53,140 nucleotides of DNA from contig CANDBF010000006.1 of assembly GCA_947382865.1 (NCBI GenBank), forward strand, positions 1 through 53,140. Reading direction: 5' to 3'. The position numbers and the translations under genes were made by a program. Below the pieces are notes generated by a model. That model was not told the DNA's origin. It searched no databases and saw only the letters and a list, made by a program, of their open reading frames with translations. Source of the stretch: an uncultured Clostridia bacterium. GTDB taxonomy: Bacteria; Bacillota; Clostridia; Christensenellales; CAG-917. How positions within the stretch are numbered: the first letter of the stretch is position 1; every line of letters starts with the position of its first letter. Positions 41,149 through 49,692 of the stretch are shown here, piece after piece.

Positions 41149-42459
41149 TCAGGATATGATTTCCTCCGCCTCGACTGTTACGGTCACGTAAACTCCCCCG
41201 TCGCCCTGAGCTGTGTCATAGTACACGTCAAGCACTTTGAGAGGCTCGCAAAACTCGGACACAATATCTGAATATACGCTCGCTTTCATCTCCTCTTCCG
41301 TAAGCTCGTTCGGCTTCTCCGTTATCCTGACCTCGCGGAACTCGTAGGTGTATATCGAAAACGGAAGCAAAAATCCGAGATTGTTCACGCTCGTTTCCAG
41401 TTCGTAACGCTCGAAAGGGCTTTTCGGAGCTTTGGGAACTTTGCCGAACATAGACAGTTTCGTCACCCTTTTGACCGCCGTGACCTCCGTCGCGTTAATC
41501 ACGTCCGAAAAGAACACCGTCCTTTTGTGATATACCTTGCCGTACACTAGCCCCTTGGCTTCGACTTCTATTTTCTCGTCCCCGTACAGCACGTATCCGT
41601 CTATAAGCGAATCGCCTGCTCTCACCACGTCGCCGTAGCTCACCGCCGCGGTGCCGCCCTCGACTATCACTCTCGTAACGACGGCGGTCTTTTTGGATAC
41701 TACGGCGGAACCCGACACCTCGACAAGATAGTCGCCCTCAAGCTCGCGCCGCACCGCCACCTCGATATGCGTGCCCTTCCGCTGTACGCTCGCGTACGAA
41801 ATGCCGTCGAGCGCAAGAATGCTCTTTTCCACTCCGCCGCAGTCAAGCGCGGGAAGCCAGCTCCCCTCCTTTGCGCCGTACTCGGATAGTATGCCGAGTA
41901 TCTTGGCGTTTAATGCGCTGTCTACCGCGTTCTCGCCGTACGCGCCGTCCGCCATACTGACGTTTATACTCGTCACAAAGCGCGGATAAACGCCCAGCCC
42001 GATGATAACGCATATCACTCCCGCCGCAAAACCCAGCCTCGCAAGCATATTTATCGCAAACGGAAGCGCGCCCGATACTCTTATTATTTTATAATCATAG
42101 CATAAATTATCTAATAGTGCAATAATTTCTCCTCTATGTTTTGAGGAGACTTCAAAGCTCACGCCGTCGTCCGAAATCGCGACGTTTTTGACCCTGCATA
42201 TCTTGGACAGCGCGCCGAGCGTTTTCACTCCGTTTCTGCCCTTAACGAATATGCCCGTATAGCCATAGGATGTCGACAGCTTCCTTATCCTGCGAGTATA
42301 GCCGAACCTTTCAAACAGGGAGGGCTTAACGTTTTGCTTTTCGCTTTGCCGACCGACCTTCTTTTTTTCGTTTTTACCCACTCTACGCTCGACGACGAGA
42401 CCGTCAGACAGCGCGTCTTTTACGCTATCTAATTCGGCGGATTTGCCTTTTTTACTCAA
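41149..42459 (-). CDS. yqfD: Sporulation protein YqfD (SpoIV-like membrane protein)
   Basis: A 436-residue sporulation-linked membrane protein. A cytoplasmic N-terminus of about 130 residues with YGYTGIFVKGRNGVK is followed by one membrane helix (GFAAGVICVIIGLGVYP) and a large extracytoplasmic part with SGSAVVSKKTAVVTRVIVEGG. The start is placed at TTG 42459 because GGAGG lies 8 nt upstream; the ATG at 42501 would overlap yqfC by 50 nt without a site. YqfC/YqfD occur in endospore formers and imply sporulation ancestry. Confidence 0.9.
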   Translation of the reverse strand: MSKKGKSAELDSVKDALSDGLVVERRVGKNEKKKVGRQSEKQNVKPSLFERFGYTRRIRKLSTSYGYTGIFVKGRNGVKTLGALSKICRVKNVAISDDGVSFEVSSKHRGEIIALLDNLCYDYKIIRVSGALPFAINMLARLGFAAGVICVIIGLGVYPRFVTSINVSMADGAYGENAVDSALNAKILGILSEYGAKEGSWLPALDCGGVEKSILALDGISYASVQRKGTHIEVAVRRELEGDYLVEVSGSAVVSKKTAVVTRVIVEGGTAAVSYGDVVRAGDSLIDGYVLYGDEKIEVEAKGLVYGKVYHKRTVFFSDVINATEVTAVKRVTKLSMFGKVPKAPKSPFERYELETSVNNLGFLLPFSIYTYEFREVRITEKPNELTEEEMKASVYSDIVSEFCEPLKVLDVYYDTAQGDGGVYVTVTVEAEEIIS

Positions 42460-42703
42460 ATTGCACACCTCCGATATTGCCTTTGATATACACGTCGCCA
42501 CCGCCTATTTCCACAATCTGCAAGCCCTCGCCGACAATCTCGACGCTGCCGCTGTTCAGCCTGAATCTGAGCGACTCCGCGCTTGACAGCATAACGTTTT
42601 TTACGCCGCTTATCGTCATTTTGGAGCGCGAAAGCATAGTCAGCGTAAAAGGCATAATTTCGTTTTTGATATTAAGTTTTTTCTTTACTTCGTCTTTGAA
42701 CAC
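42452..42703 (-). CDS. yqfC: YabP/YqfC family sporulation protein
   Basis: An 83-residue protein of the YabP/YqfC family. MPFTLTMLSRSKMTI, ESLRFRLNSGSVEIVGEGLQI and GDVYIKGNI form the beta-rich core. GTG 42703 is used as start; no clear ribosome site is seen, so the exact start is uncertain. It overlaps yqfD by 8 nt and opens the long operon that runs to ywlE. Confidence 0.85.
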   Translation of the reverse strand: MFKDEVKKKLNIKNEIMPFTLTMLSRSKMTISGVKNVMLSSAESLRFRLNSGSVEIVGEGLQIVEIGGGDVYIKGNIGGVQFE

Positions 42704-42745
42704 GCTAAATTTTATGACCGAAGTGCAAAAAATAAAACCGACGGC

Positions 42746-42773
42746 ATTATATAAACTATTTTTATGTCGTTAA
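42746..42773 (-). promoter_or_regulatory. Promoter upstream of yqfC
   Basis: On the minus strand TTAACG (42768-42773), 16 nt, TATAAT (42746-42751). It is the only good candidate for driving the yqfC-to-ywlE operon. Confidence 0.5.
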
Positions 42774-42792
42774 TGTAATTGTAAAACCGACA

Positions 42793-43275
42793 TCAGACGT
42801 TATGACTCAATACGCTTACAATATTGCTAAACTCTTTCTTCTTCCTTTGAGCATACTGCAAAACTTTATATGCTCCGCTGTTTTGAGTGTTTGATACGTA
42901 AAATATAACAAAATCGCTTCTTTCTATAATCTCGCAGTTACGATAATAAATTCTAGAATACCAATAGCCGAATTCCAAATCAAGATATATAAACTCTTCA
43001 TAATCCTCGTCTTTGAGCCATTGAGGTCGTTTGTCAGCTCTAAGATGTCTTGGGTCGGATAAACAAAAGACTCTTTTTATAAAAATATATTTTTGTTTTA
43101 GTTCGGTCACGACCCGCCAACACAGATTGTCAAAGTCCCCGAAACCGCCGAAAAAAAATACGCTTGCCGACCTATGCTCTATCAAATCAATAAGCTGCGC
43201 TTTAATCTTTTCTCTTAACTCGTTTGTCATATCGATTTCCCTATGCCCGAAAAACGAGCAGGCGAAAAAACTCAT
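42793..43275 (-). CDS. SLOG/DUF1273-like small protein
   Basis: A 160-residue soluble protein. It begins with FACSFFGHREI and has VFFFGGFGDFDNLCWRVV and SDFVIFYVSNTQNSGAYKVLQYA, a pattern of the YpsA/DUF1273-type SLOG superfamily, whose Rossmann folds bind nucleotide-derived ligands. The DNA is A/T-richer than its neighbours. GGGGAA precedes ATG. It is divergent from an XRE gene with an inverted repeat bracketing its promoter, so the two probably form a regulated accessory unit. A defence or stress role is only speculation. Confidence 0.7.
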   Translation of the reverse strand: MSFFACSFFGHREIDMTNELREKIKAQLIDLIEHRSASVFFFGGFGDFDNLCWRVVTELKQKYIFIKRVFCLSDPRHLRADKRPQWLKDEDYEEFIYLDLEFGYWYSRIYYRNCEIIERSDFVIFYVSNTQNSGAYKVLQYAQRKKKEFSNIVSVLSHNV

Positions 43276-43300
43276 TACTGTTCCCCTGCGTATAACTACA

Positions 43301-43368
43301 TTGGTAAATGTTTATATTTAATAAGCATTATAGCATAGTAATGTTGAATATCAATACATTTTTACCAA
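43301..43368. promoter_or_regulatory. Inverted repeat bracketing the SLOG promoter (candidate operator)
   Basis: TTGGTAAATGT (43301-43311) and ACATTTTTACCAA (43356-43368) are inverted repeats about 45 bp apart. Between them lies a minus-strand promoter for the SLOG gene: TTGATA (43349-43354), 16 nt, TATAAT (43327-43332). The geometry fits a repressor, plausibly the adjacent XRE protein. Confidence 0.6.
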
Positions 43369-43426
43369 CACCAGTTATCAGATTGCGCGATTTGAATATT
43401 TAGAATACGTGTAATGGAGAATAAAT

Positions 43427-43750
43427 ATGAAGAAAAACATTACACGAGAAAGACAATTTTTAATTAACAGATTAGGTTATATAAGAACTCGCGCAAATTT
43501 ATCTGCAAGAGAATTATCGCAACGGCTTGGTTTTTCAATAGCGTATATTGCAAAATTTGAAAACGGAGATTTCAGTATACCCGCAGAAGTTTTATTAAAT
43601 GCGATAGAAATTTGCGGTTCTACCCCTGCGGAGTTCTTTTCGGATAGTATAAGCGAATATACAGATACAAAAGAAGTCGCCGAGGGCTATCTAAGACTTT
43701 CCGACGAAGGTAAAGATACTATAAAGGATTTGATTAAAAAACTGAAATAA
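43427..43750 (+). CDS. XRE-family transcriptional regulator
   Basis: A 107-residue protein with an N-terminal helix-turn-helix (residues 13-66: LGYIRTRANLSARELSQRLG, then YIAKFENGDFSIPAEVLLNA) and a short helical C-terminus (EGYLRLSDEGKDTIKDLI). GGAG precedes ATG. It is divergent from the SLOG gene and lies beside a candidate operator, so it may repress that gene. A/T-rich codon use differs from the neighbouring operons, suggesting acquisition. Confidence 0.88.
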   Translation: MKKNITRERQFLINRLGYIRTRANLSARELSQRLGFSIAYIAKFENGDFSIPAEVLLNAIEICGSTPAEFFSDSISEYTDTKEVAEGYLRLSDEGKDTIKDLIKKLK

Positions 43751-43759
43751 AGATGTTAT

Positions 43760-44001
43760 ATTAACATAAATGACGCCATTGCAAAACGCATTATTAATTT
43801 GCTTAGTAAGAACTATATGACGAATATGCTTTGGTGAAAAAATCAGGCATTCAACATGGAAGTATGGAATGTATAATGTTCGGAAGAAACAAATCGGTTA
43901 CTCTAAGCACTATATATAAACTTGCAAGGGGTTTTGATATGTCCTATCTTGAATTTTTGGACGACGACATTTTCCGCCCGGAAGAAATCGAGTTTGAATA
44001 A
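43760..44001 (+). pseudogene. Frameshifted XRE-like regulator remnant
   Basis: Two frames together encode a second small XRE protein. The first reads NINDAIAKRIINLLSKNYMT and meets a TGA after NMLW. The other frame continues EYALVKKSGIQHG, then IMFGRNKSVTLSTIYKLARG and FDMSYLEFLDDDIF to a TAA at 43999-44001. A single missing base near 43822 would join them into the usual XRE layout (MT.YAL..KSGI...T..YKLA.GF.M...EFLDD.IF). There is also no ATG; ATT 43760 is the best aligned start. A sequencing error is possible, but the lost start supports decay. Confidence 0.8.
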
Positions 44002-44018
44002 ATTATGCCAACATTATA

Positions 44019-44045
44019 AAAACTGCCGCAAATTGCGGCAGTTTT
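44019..44045. terminator. Bidirectional terminator between the XRE remnant and dnaB
   Basis: AAAACTGCCGC (44019-44029), loop, GCGGCAGTTTT (44035-44045) is a perfect 11-bp GC-rich stem ending in T on both strands. It serves the convergent dnaB transcript and the XRE side. Confidence 0.85.
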
Positions 44046-44088
44046 GATTTTATGACGTATTTTATGAATTTCGCGACATAATTTCGGC

Positions 44089-45678
44089 TTAGAAAGGCAG
44101 GTCCTCTTCGTCCGACGCGCCGTCGTCAAAGACATATTCTTCGTCCTGCCCGTCCGCATTGTCCGCGGCGGCGAGCTGTGCGCCGAAAGGCAGAGACCCG
44201 TCCCCGAAAGGCATTTCGCCCTTGACCTCGGTCATAACAGTCTTTTCCTCCACTTCCTTGCGCAGCTTTTCTATGACGTTTTCCTTCTGCGGCTTCTCGT
44301 TTTCCTTTTGCGGAGCGTCTATCTCGCCTATTTCCTTAAACGTGGTCGTCTCGCCCGTCCATTCGAGCATAATTCCGCCGATAGGACCGTTTCTGTTCTT
44401 CTTCACGTCGAGGATAACCTGATTTTCAGGTAAAGCGGCATTGTAGCGCGACGGATTGTAAAGGAACGCGACGATATCCGCATCCTGCTCTATCGAGCCC
44501 GATTCTCTCAGGTCGGAAAGCAGAGGCGTATGGTCGTTACGCTGTTCAATTCCGCGCGACATCTGCGACAGCAATATGATGGGACAGTCCAGCTCCTTTG
44601 CATATATCTTCATCTTGCGCGACATCTCGCTTACCTCTACCTGCCTGCTTTCGGGCGCGCGGCCGTTCGCTCCCACCGTTGTCATAAGCTGCAAGTAGTC
44701 TATGATGATAAGATCGAGCCCCTTTTCCCGCTTCAATCTGCGGCATTTGGACAGCACGTCGGATGGACCGTTCATAGAATAATCGTCGATATAAATATTC
44801 TTCTTTATGAGCATATTGTAAGCCAGTCCCAGCTTGTCGGAATCGTTGCCGTGGCTCAGCCCGCCCTGCATATCCATCTTTGATAGCGACACACCCGAAA
44901 CGTAAGAAAGCATACGCTTTGCAAGCAGCTCCGCAGGCATTTCGAGGGAGAATATAGCGACGGTTTTTGCGGCTTCGTTGTTCATCGCAACGTTTGCCGC
45001 TATATTGAGCACGAGCGCGGTTTTTCCGACGGAGGGTCTTGCCGCAATCAGCACCAGCTCGCCCGGCTTCAAACCTCTCGTCTTCCTGTCGAAACGCTCG
45101 AAGCCCGTCCTTACGACCTTGTCCGAAACAATGCCCTTCTGCGACTTGTTTATTTCGTTTATAGCCGCGGCGAATGCGGTGTCGGCTTTGACCAGCGCCT
45201 TTTCGCTGTTGTCCTCCGACAGCTTGTACACAAGCCTCTCGGCGTTTGCGAGCGCGGCTTTGCCGTCCGTGCTCTCATATCCGCCCTTCGCGATTTCGTT
45301 GCCAGCGTGTATGACGCTCCTTATCATACTGTCGCGCTTGACGATTTCGGCATAATATTCGCCGTTTGCCGCAGACACAACGCCCTCAGCAAGCTCGCTC
45401 AGATATCCTATCGAACCCACCTCGTCCAGCTTGCCAATAAGCTCCAACTTATCGGCGACGGTGACGGTATCTATTGGCTGGCTCTGCGCCTGCAACTCCT
45501 TCATCGCGCCGAAAATCGTGCGGTTGGCAGCCAGATAAAAGTCATCCGCGCTAAGCAGGGATATCAGCGTATCCGCCGCATTATTGTCTATGAGGATTGC
45601 GCCGAGTACGGAAGCCTCCGCCTCGACGTTGTTGGGCATACCTCTGCTCACTCGCTTTTCGTCTTTTTCTTTTGCCAT
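44089..45678 (-). CDS. dnaB: Replicative DNA helicase DnaB
   Basis: A 529-residue hexameric helicase. The N-terminal domain begins MPNNVEAEASVLGAILID; the RecA-like domain has Walker A ARPSVGKTAL, IFSLEMPAELLAKRM, LIIIDYLQLM and QMSRGIEQR. After the helicase core there is a Lys/Glu-rich stretch and then an acidic tail ending DEEDLPF, which resembles the C-terminal tip of SSB. ATG 45678 has AAGGGAAGG just upstream and overlaps the preceding lipoprotein gene by 31 nt; ATG 45639 is an alternative. It is the last gene of the parE-parC-DUF1846-pepF-lipoprotein-dnaB run. Confidence 0.95.
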   Translation of the reverse strand: MAKEKDEKRVSRGMPNNVEAEASVLGAILIDNNAADTLISLLSADDFYLAANRTIFGAMKELQAQSQPIDTVTVADKLELIGKLDEVGSIGYLSELAEGVVSAANGEYYAEIVKRDSMIRSVIHAGNEIAKGGYESTDGKAALANAERLVYKLSEDNSEKALVKADTAFAAAINEINKSQKGIVSDKVVRTGFERFDRKTRGLKPGELVLIAARPSVGKTALVLNIAANVAMNNEAAKTVAIFSLEMPAELLAKRMLSYVSGVSLSKMDMQGGLSHGNDSDKLGLAYNMLIKKNIYIDDYSMNGPSDVLSKCRRLKREKGLDLIIIDYLQLMTTVGANGRAPESRQVEVSEMSRKMKIYAKELDCPIILLSQMSRGIEQRNDHTPLLSDLRESGSIEQDADIVAFLYNPSRYNAALPENQVILDVKKNRNGPIGGIMLEWTGETTTFKEIGEIDAPQKENEKPQKENVIEKLRKEVEEKTVMTEVKGEMPFGDGSLPFGAQLAAADNADGQDEEYVFDDGASDEEDLPF

Positions 45679-46304
45679 ATCCTTCCCTTTATCGCAAGCG
45701 CAACGCCCAGCAGCACCACCGCAAGGACTATCACGCACGCAATCAGCATCGTGTACCAGCTTGCCGAATTCTGAGTCGTAAGATACAGTCGGCAAACGCG
45801 CGGATTTGCATTATCGTCAAGCGCGAAGCTGTGACGGTAATATCTTCCGCTCCTTGCGACCGCCTCCGCGTCGCTCGTTATGGATTTATAGATTGTATCA
45901 TATCTGAACACGACTTTCAAGCCGTGATACAACTTTCCGTCATGAACGTGCGTCTCGTCCTGCATTCTGCGCCCGATTTCATCGTACAGAGCCTCGCCGT
46001 CCACGTAGATTTCAACATCCTGCGCGTTGTACCAAACGTTTCTAGCATACGATACAGAACGCCACCCAATCTTCGTTTCAAGCAGATTTTCTTCCTTTCC
46101 CGAAAACGACACGACCGCGCGCACGACGTCGATATCGTCGGGATATTCGTATGAAACGTATGCCGAATAGCTACGTTGCGACACCGTTGCCGCGCTCTCG
46201 GTTTTATTGCAAGCGGACATAAACAATACGCAAAACAGGCACATTATAACGACAAAAACCGCGTATAAAGTGCGTTTATTGAGATTTGCGCATTTCTTGT
46301 TCAT
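45648..46304 (-). CDS. Lipoprotein with C-terminal membrane helix
   Basis: A 218-residue protein of unknown family. A signal peptide with lipobox MSAC (Cys32) is followed by a beta-rich extracellular domain (SYEYPDDIDVVRAVVSF, KIGWRSVSYARNVWYN) and a C-terminal membrane helix (about 185-207) with a basic cytoplasmic end. This gives lipid and helix anchors at opposite ends, like LPP20/LppX-independent DUF3153-type surface proteins, but I do not assign it to a family. GGAGT precedes ATG. It overlaps dnaB and follows pepF by 31 nt. Confidence 0.75.
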   Translation of the reverse strand: MNKKCANLNKRTLYAVFVVIMCLFCVLFMSACNKTESAATVSQRSYSAYVSYEYPDDIDVVRAVVSFSGKEENLLETKIGWRSVSYARNVWYNAQDVEIYVDGEALYDEIGRRMQDETHVHDGKLYHGLKVVFRYDTIYKSITSDAEAVARSGRYYRHSFALDDNANPRVCRLYLTTQNSASWYTMLIACVIVLAVVLLGVALAIKGRIWQKKKTKSE

Positions 46305-46335
46305 TTACACTCCGTGATTTACCGCTCTGTTTTTA

Positions 46336-48120
46336 TTACATACCGAAGCTCTTTTCAAGCTCTTTGAGCGTCTCGGTAAATTCAGAAATCGCGAGTTTGT
46401 AGGGCTCGTCGCTCTCCAAATCGACGTCTGCGAGGCGGATTATGTCAAGCGGCGCGAGGCTTCCTCCCGCCGACAGGAACTTCCTGTATTTTTCATAATA
46501 CGCCGCGCCCTCCCTAAGAATTTTGTTCGCAATCGAAACGGCGGTGGTTATGCCCGTAGCGTATTTGTACACGTAATAGCTTGTGTAAAAATGAGGAATT
46601 CTCGCCCACTCGTAACGTATCAGGTCGTTGTGTTCCACCGCTCTTCCGTAATACTTTTTGTTGAGTTCATAGTAGACCTCGCTCATATAATCCGACGTAA
46701 GCGGCTCGCCCTTTTCCACTCTCGTATGCGCGAGCACCTCGAATTCGCTGAACATCGCCTGCCTGAAAAACGTGGTGCGGAACATATCGAGATAGTATGC
46801 CAGAAGGAACTGTCTGAACTCGCCCGTTGCAGTTTTTAGCAGGTGTTTAAGCAAAAGCACCTCGTTCACCGTAGACGCGATTTCCGCGACGAAAATCTCA
46901 TATCCCGCTTTTTGAATGGGCTGCGTAGTGTTGGAATAGTGGCTGTGCATTGCGTGTCCCATCTCGTGCGCTATCGTAAACACCTCGTGCACCGTGGGCT
47001 GATAGTTGAGCAGGACGAACGGATGCACCCCGTACACTCCCCAAGCGTATGCGCCGTTGCGCTTGCCCTTGCTCTCGTACGCGTCCACCCAACCGTTATC
47101 GAAAGCGGCGGAGAGCGTTGTGCAATACTCCTCACCCATAACCGACAGCGCTTCCTTCACGAGCTTTACGGCTTCGTCGTATTCGAGCGAGAGCTCCTGC
47201 TCGGGCACGAGCGGCATATAAAGGTCGTACATATTAAGCGTCTTCAAGCCCAGTACGCGCTTGCGAAGCGCGATATACTCGTGCAAGGGCTTTGTGCCCT
47301 CTCCCACTGCTTCGAGCAGTTTTTTATAGCAGGTGGACGGCACGTTCTCCATATACATAGAGTAATCGAGCGCGCTCGAAAAACCGCGCACCTTTGCGTA
47401 GAACCAATCCTTTTTTACGTTGCCCGCATAGTTTGCCGCAAGCGTATTTATATACTTTTTATACGCTCCGAACATACTCTCAAATGCGTCTCTGCGAACG
47501 CGCTGGTCGGGATTTTGCAAAAACAGCGCGTATGCGCCGTGGCTCATCTCCTGCTTTTCGCCGTTTTCATCGGACACGGGCTCGAACGTCGCGTCCGCGT
47601 TGTCGAACATCACGAACACGTCCTTGTTAGTGCCAGAAAAAAGTCCGACCTCTCCGAGCAGTTTTTCCTCTTTCTTGCTTAGAATTATATTCTTATTGCG
47701 CAGTATTTCATTGAAATACACGTCGTAATCGCGGAAGCGTTCGCTATTCGCATAGGCTTCGAGAGTCTCTGTCGGAAGCTCGGAAAGCTCGGGCTCGATA
47801 TATGACGCGAGCGTGGAATATCTCACTTCCAATATATCCACCCTGTCCGTCATCGCCTTGTATTTCCCGTCCGCCGTATCCTCGTCGAGATGCATCCTCG
47901 AATACTGATAAAGTCTCGTTATAGCGTCGGTCAGAGAGGAAGAAAGCGTAAGGCATTCAAACAGCTTGTCGCCGTCCGAGAGTTTATCCGCATATTCGGC
48001 GATTTTCGGAACGCGTTCCTCAGTATTGAAGAAACATTCCTCCCACGCCTCGTCGCTCGCGAATATATCGCTTAGCTTCCACTGGTATTTCGAGTCCACT
48101 TCGTTGCGATTGTACAGCAT
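46336..48120 (-). CDS. pepF: Oligoendopeptidase F
   Basis: A 594-residue M3-family zinc metallopeptidase of usual PepF length, cleaving short peptides in the cytosol. The zinc motif is HEMGH in TIAHEMGHAMHSHYSN, and the downstream Glu ligand lies in VAEIASTVNEVLL. KWKLSDIF-like N-terminus (YQWKLSDIFASDEAWEE) is the standard opening. GAGGTG precedes ATG. It is 22 nt after DUF1846. Confidence 0.95.
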   Translation of the reverse strand: MLYNRNEVDSKYQWKLSDIFASDEAWEECFFNTEERVPKIAEYADKLSDGDKLFECLTLSSSLTDAITRLYQYSRMHLDEDTADGKYKAMTDRVDILEVRYSTLASYIEPELSELPTETLEAYANSERFRDYDVYFNEILRNKNIILSKKEEKLLGEVGLFSGTNKDVFVMFDNADATFEPVSDENGEKQEMSHGAYALFLQNPDQRVRRDAFESMFGAYKKYINTLAANYAGNVKKDWFYAKVRGFSSALDYSMYMENVPSTCYKKLLEAVGEGTKPLHEYIALRKRVLGLKTLNMYDLYMPLVPEQELSLEYDEAVKLVKEALSVMGEEYCTTLSAAFDNGWVDAYESKGKRNGAYAWGVYGVHPFVLLNYQPTVHEVFTIAHEMGHAMHSHYSNTTQPIQKAGYEIFVAEIASTVNEVLLLKHLLKTATGEFRQFLLAYYLDMFRTTFFRQAMFSEFEVLAHTRVEKGEPLTSDYMSEVYYELNKKYYGRAVEHNDLIRYEWARIPHFYTSYYVYKYATGITTAVSIANKILREGAAYYEKYRKFLSAGGSLAPLDIIRLADVDLESDEPYKLAISEFTETLKELEKSFGM

Positions 48121-48142
48121 AGTTCACCTCACAAAAATATAG

Positions 48143-49630
48143 TCACTCCGAAAACAGAGTATTATCCGTAAATTGAGCGTCGCAGGTAAGCCTGATACCC
48201 AGCTTGCGCAAGGGGTTTTCGTCCGCCTTATTCAGTATATAGGACGAGTGCGCTTCGCAGTTTTCAAGCACGGACAGCTGCTCTATCGCGCTCGCCGCGT
48301 TGGCGTCCGTCGCCGCGCATATGGAAAGCGCGAGCAACGCCTCTTCGAGAGTAAGCGTGTTGTGCTTCTCTTTGAGTATCTTGGTTTTGAGGTCGAGAAT
48401 AGGACCTATGACGTAAGGAGATATGAGCTTCTGCCTGTCGTGCATTCCTGCAAGCATTTTCACCGAATTGAATATGCACGCCGCCGCCGCGCTCATCCTT
48501 TCGCTGTTCTTGCCCGTCACGATTCTACCGTCGGGAAGTTCGAGCGCAATCGCGCCCTTCTCTCCGTTTGCTGCGTTTTTTACGCGCGCCGCTTCGACCA
48601 CGTTCCTGTCCGAAAGATTTATGCCCAGCTTGGACATCAAAAATTCCAGACGGCTTACCGTATCTGGGTTGCCCGAGCCCTGTTTCAAATCGCAGAGCGC
48701 CTTGCAGTATCTGCGTATGATTTCCTGCTTGGACGCCTCGCGGCACGCCTCGTCGTCGACTATGCAATATCCCGCCATATTCACGCCCATATCGGTGGGC
48801 GATTTGTAAATGCATTCCTTGCCCGTAATCTTTTCGAGTATACTGTGCACGACGGGGAACACCTCTATGTCGCGATTGTAGTTGACCGTTATTTCCCCAT
48901 ATGCGTCCAAGTGGAAGTTATCCACCTTGTTGACGTCCTGCAAATCCGCCGTCGCTGCCTCGTACGCCACGTTGACTGGGTGATTGAGAGGCAGATTCCA
49001 AATCGGGAAGGTTTCAAATTTCGCATATCCCGCCTGCACGCCGCGTTTATTTTCGTGATAAAGCTGTGAAAGACAGGTCGCGAGCTTTCCGCTCCCAGGT
49101 CCCGGCGCCGTCATCACGACAAGAGGACGGGTTGTGGTTATATAAGGATTCGCGCCGTATCCCTCGTCGGAAACTATCGTATCTATCTCGTGCGGATAAC
49201 CCTTCGTCGGGCGGTGGATATACACCTTTATGCCGCGGTTTTCCAGCTTGCGCCTGTACGCCACCGCGCCCTGCTGGTCGGTGAACATAGTAATGACTAC
49301 GCAGTTGATATATATGCCCATAGCCGAGATATTGTCTATCATACGCTCGACCTCGCTACCGTAGGTGATGCCGTAGTCGGCGCGTATCTTGTTGCGCTCG
49401 ATGGCGTTTGCATTCACGCATATTACAAGCTCGGCTTTATCCCTCAGCTTTTGAAGCAGTTTTATCTTCGCCGCCTTATCGAATCCCGGAAGCACGCGCG
49501 CCGCATGCAGGTCGTCGAACAGCTTGCCGCCGAATTCCAGATACAGCTTGTCGAAGCTGCTTATGCGTTTGAGAATATGCTCCGACTGCTTGGTCATATA
49601 CATTTCGCTGTCAAAACCTTTCTTATACAT
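48143..49630 (-). CDS. DUF1846 (UPF0371) protein
   Basis: A 495-residue cytosolic protein of the conserved DUF1846 family, found chiefly in Bacillota and of unknown function. GFDSEMYMTKQSEHIL at the start, GPGSGKLATCLSQLYHEN (a P-loop-like stretch), FPIWNLPLNHPVNVAYEAAT and NMAGYCIVDDEAC are family blocks. GAGGAA precedes ATG. It lies between parC and pepF and shares their strand, with short spacing to both. Confidence 0.9.
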   Translation of the reverse strand: MYKKGFDSEMYMTKQSEHILKRISSFDKLYLEFGGKLFDDLHAARVLPGFDKAAKIKLLQKLRDKAELVICVNANAIERNKIRADYGITYGSEVERMIDNISAMGIYINCVVITMFTDQQGAVAYRRKLENRGIKVYIHRPTKGYPHEIDTIVSDEGYGANPYITTTRPLVVMTAPGPGSGKLATCLSQLYHENKRGVQAGYAKFETFPIWNLPLNHPVNVAYEAATADLQDVNKVDNFHLDAYGEITVNYNRDIEVFPVVHSILEKITGKECIYKSPTDMGVNMAGYCIVDDEACREASKQEIIRRYCKALCDLKQGSGNPDTVSRLEFLMSKLGINLSDRNVVEAARVKNAANGEKGAIALELPDGRIVTGKNSERMSAAAACIFNSVKMLAGMHDRQKLISPYVIGPILDLKTKILKEKHNTLTLEEALLALSICAATDANAASAIEQLSVLENCEAHSSYILNKADENPLRKLGIRLTCDAQFTDNTLFSE

Positions 49631-49692
49631 ACTTTTCCTCTGTTCCTTTATTTATATCGATAAATTTTTTTGAATTGCGTATTAAAGCGCGT

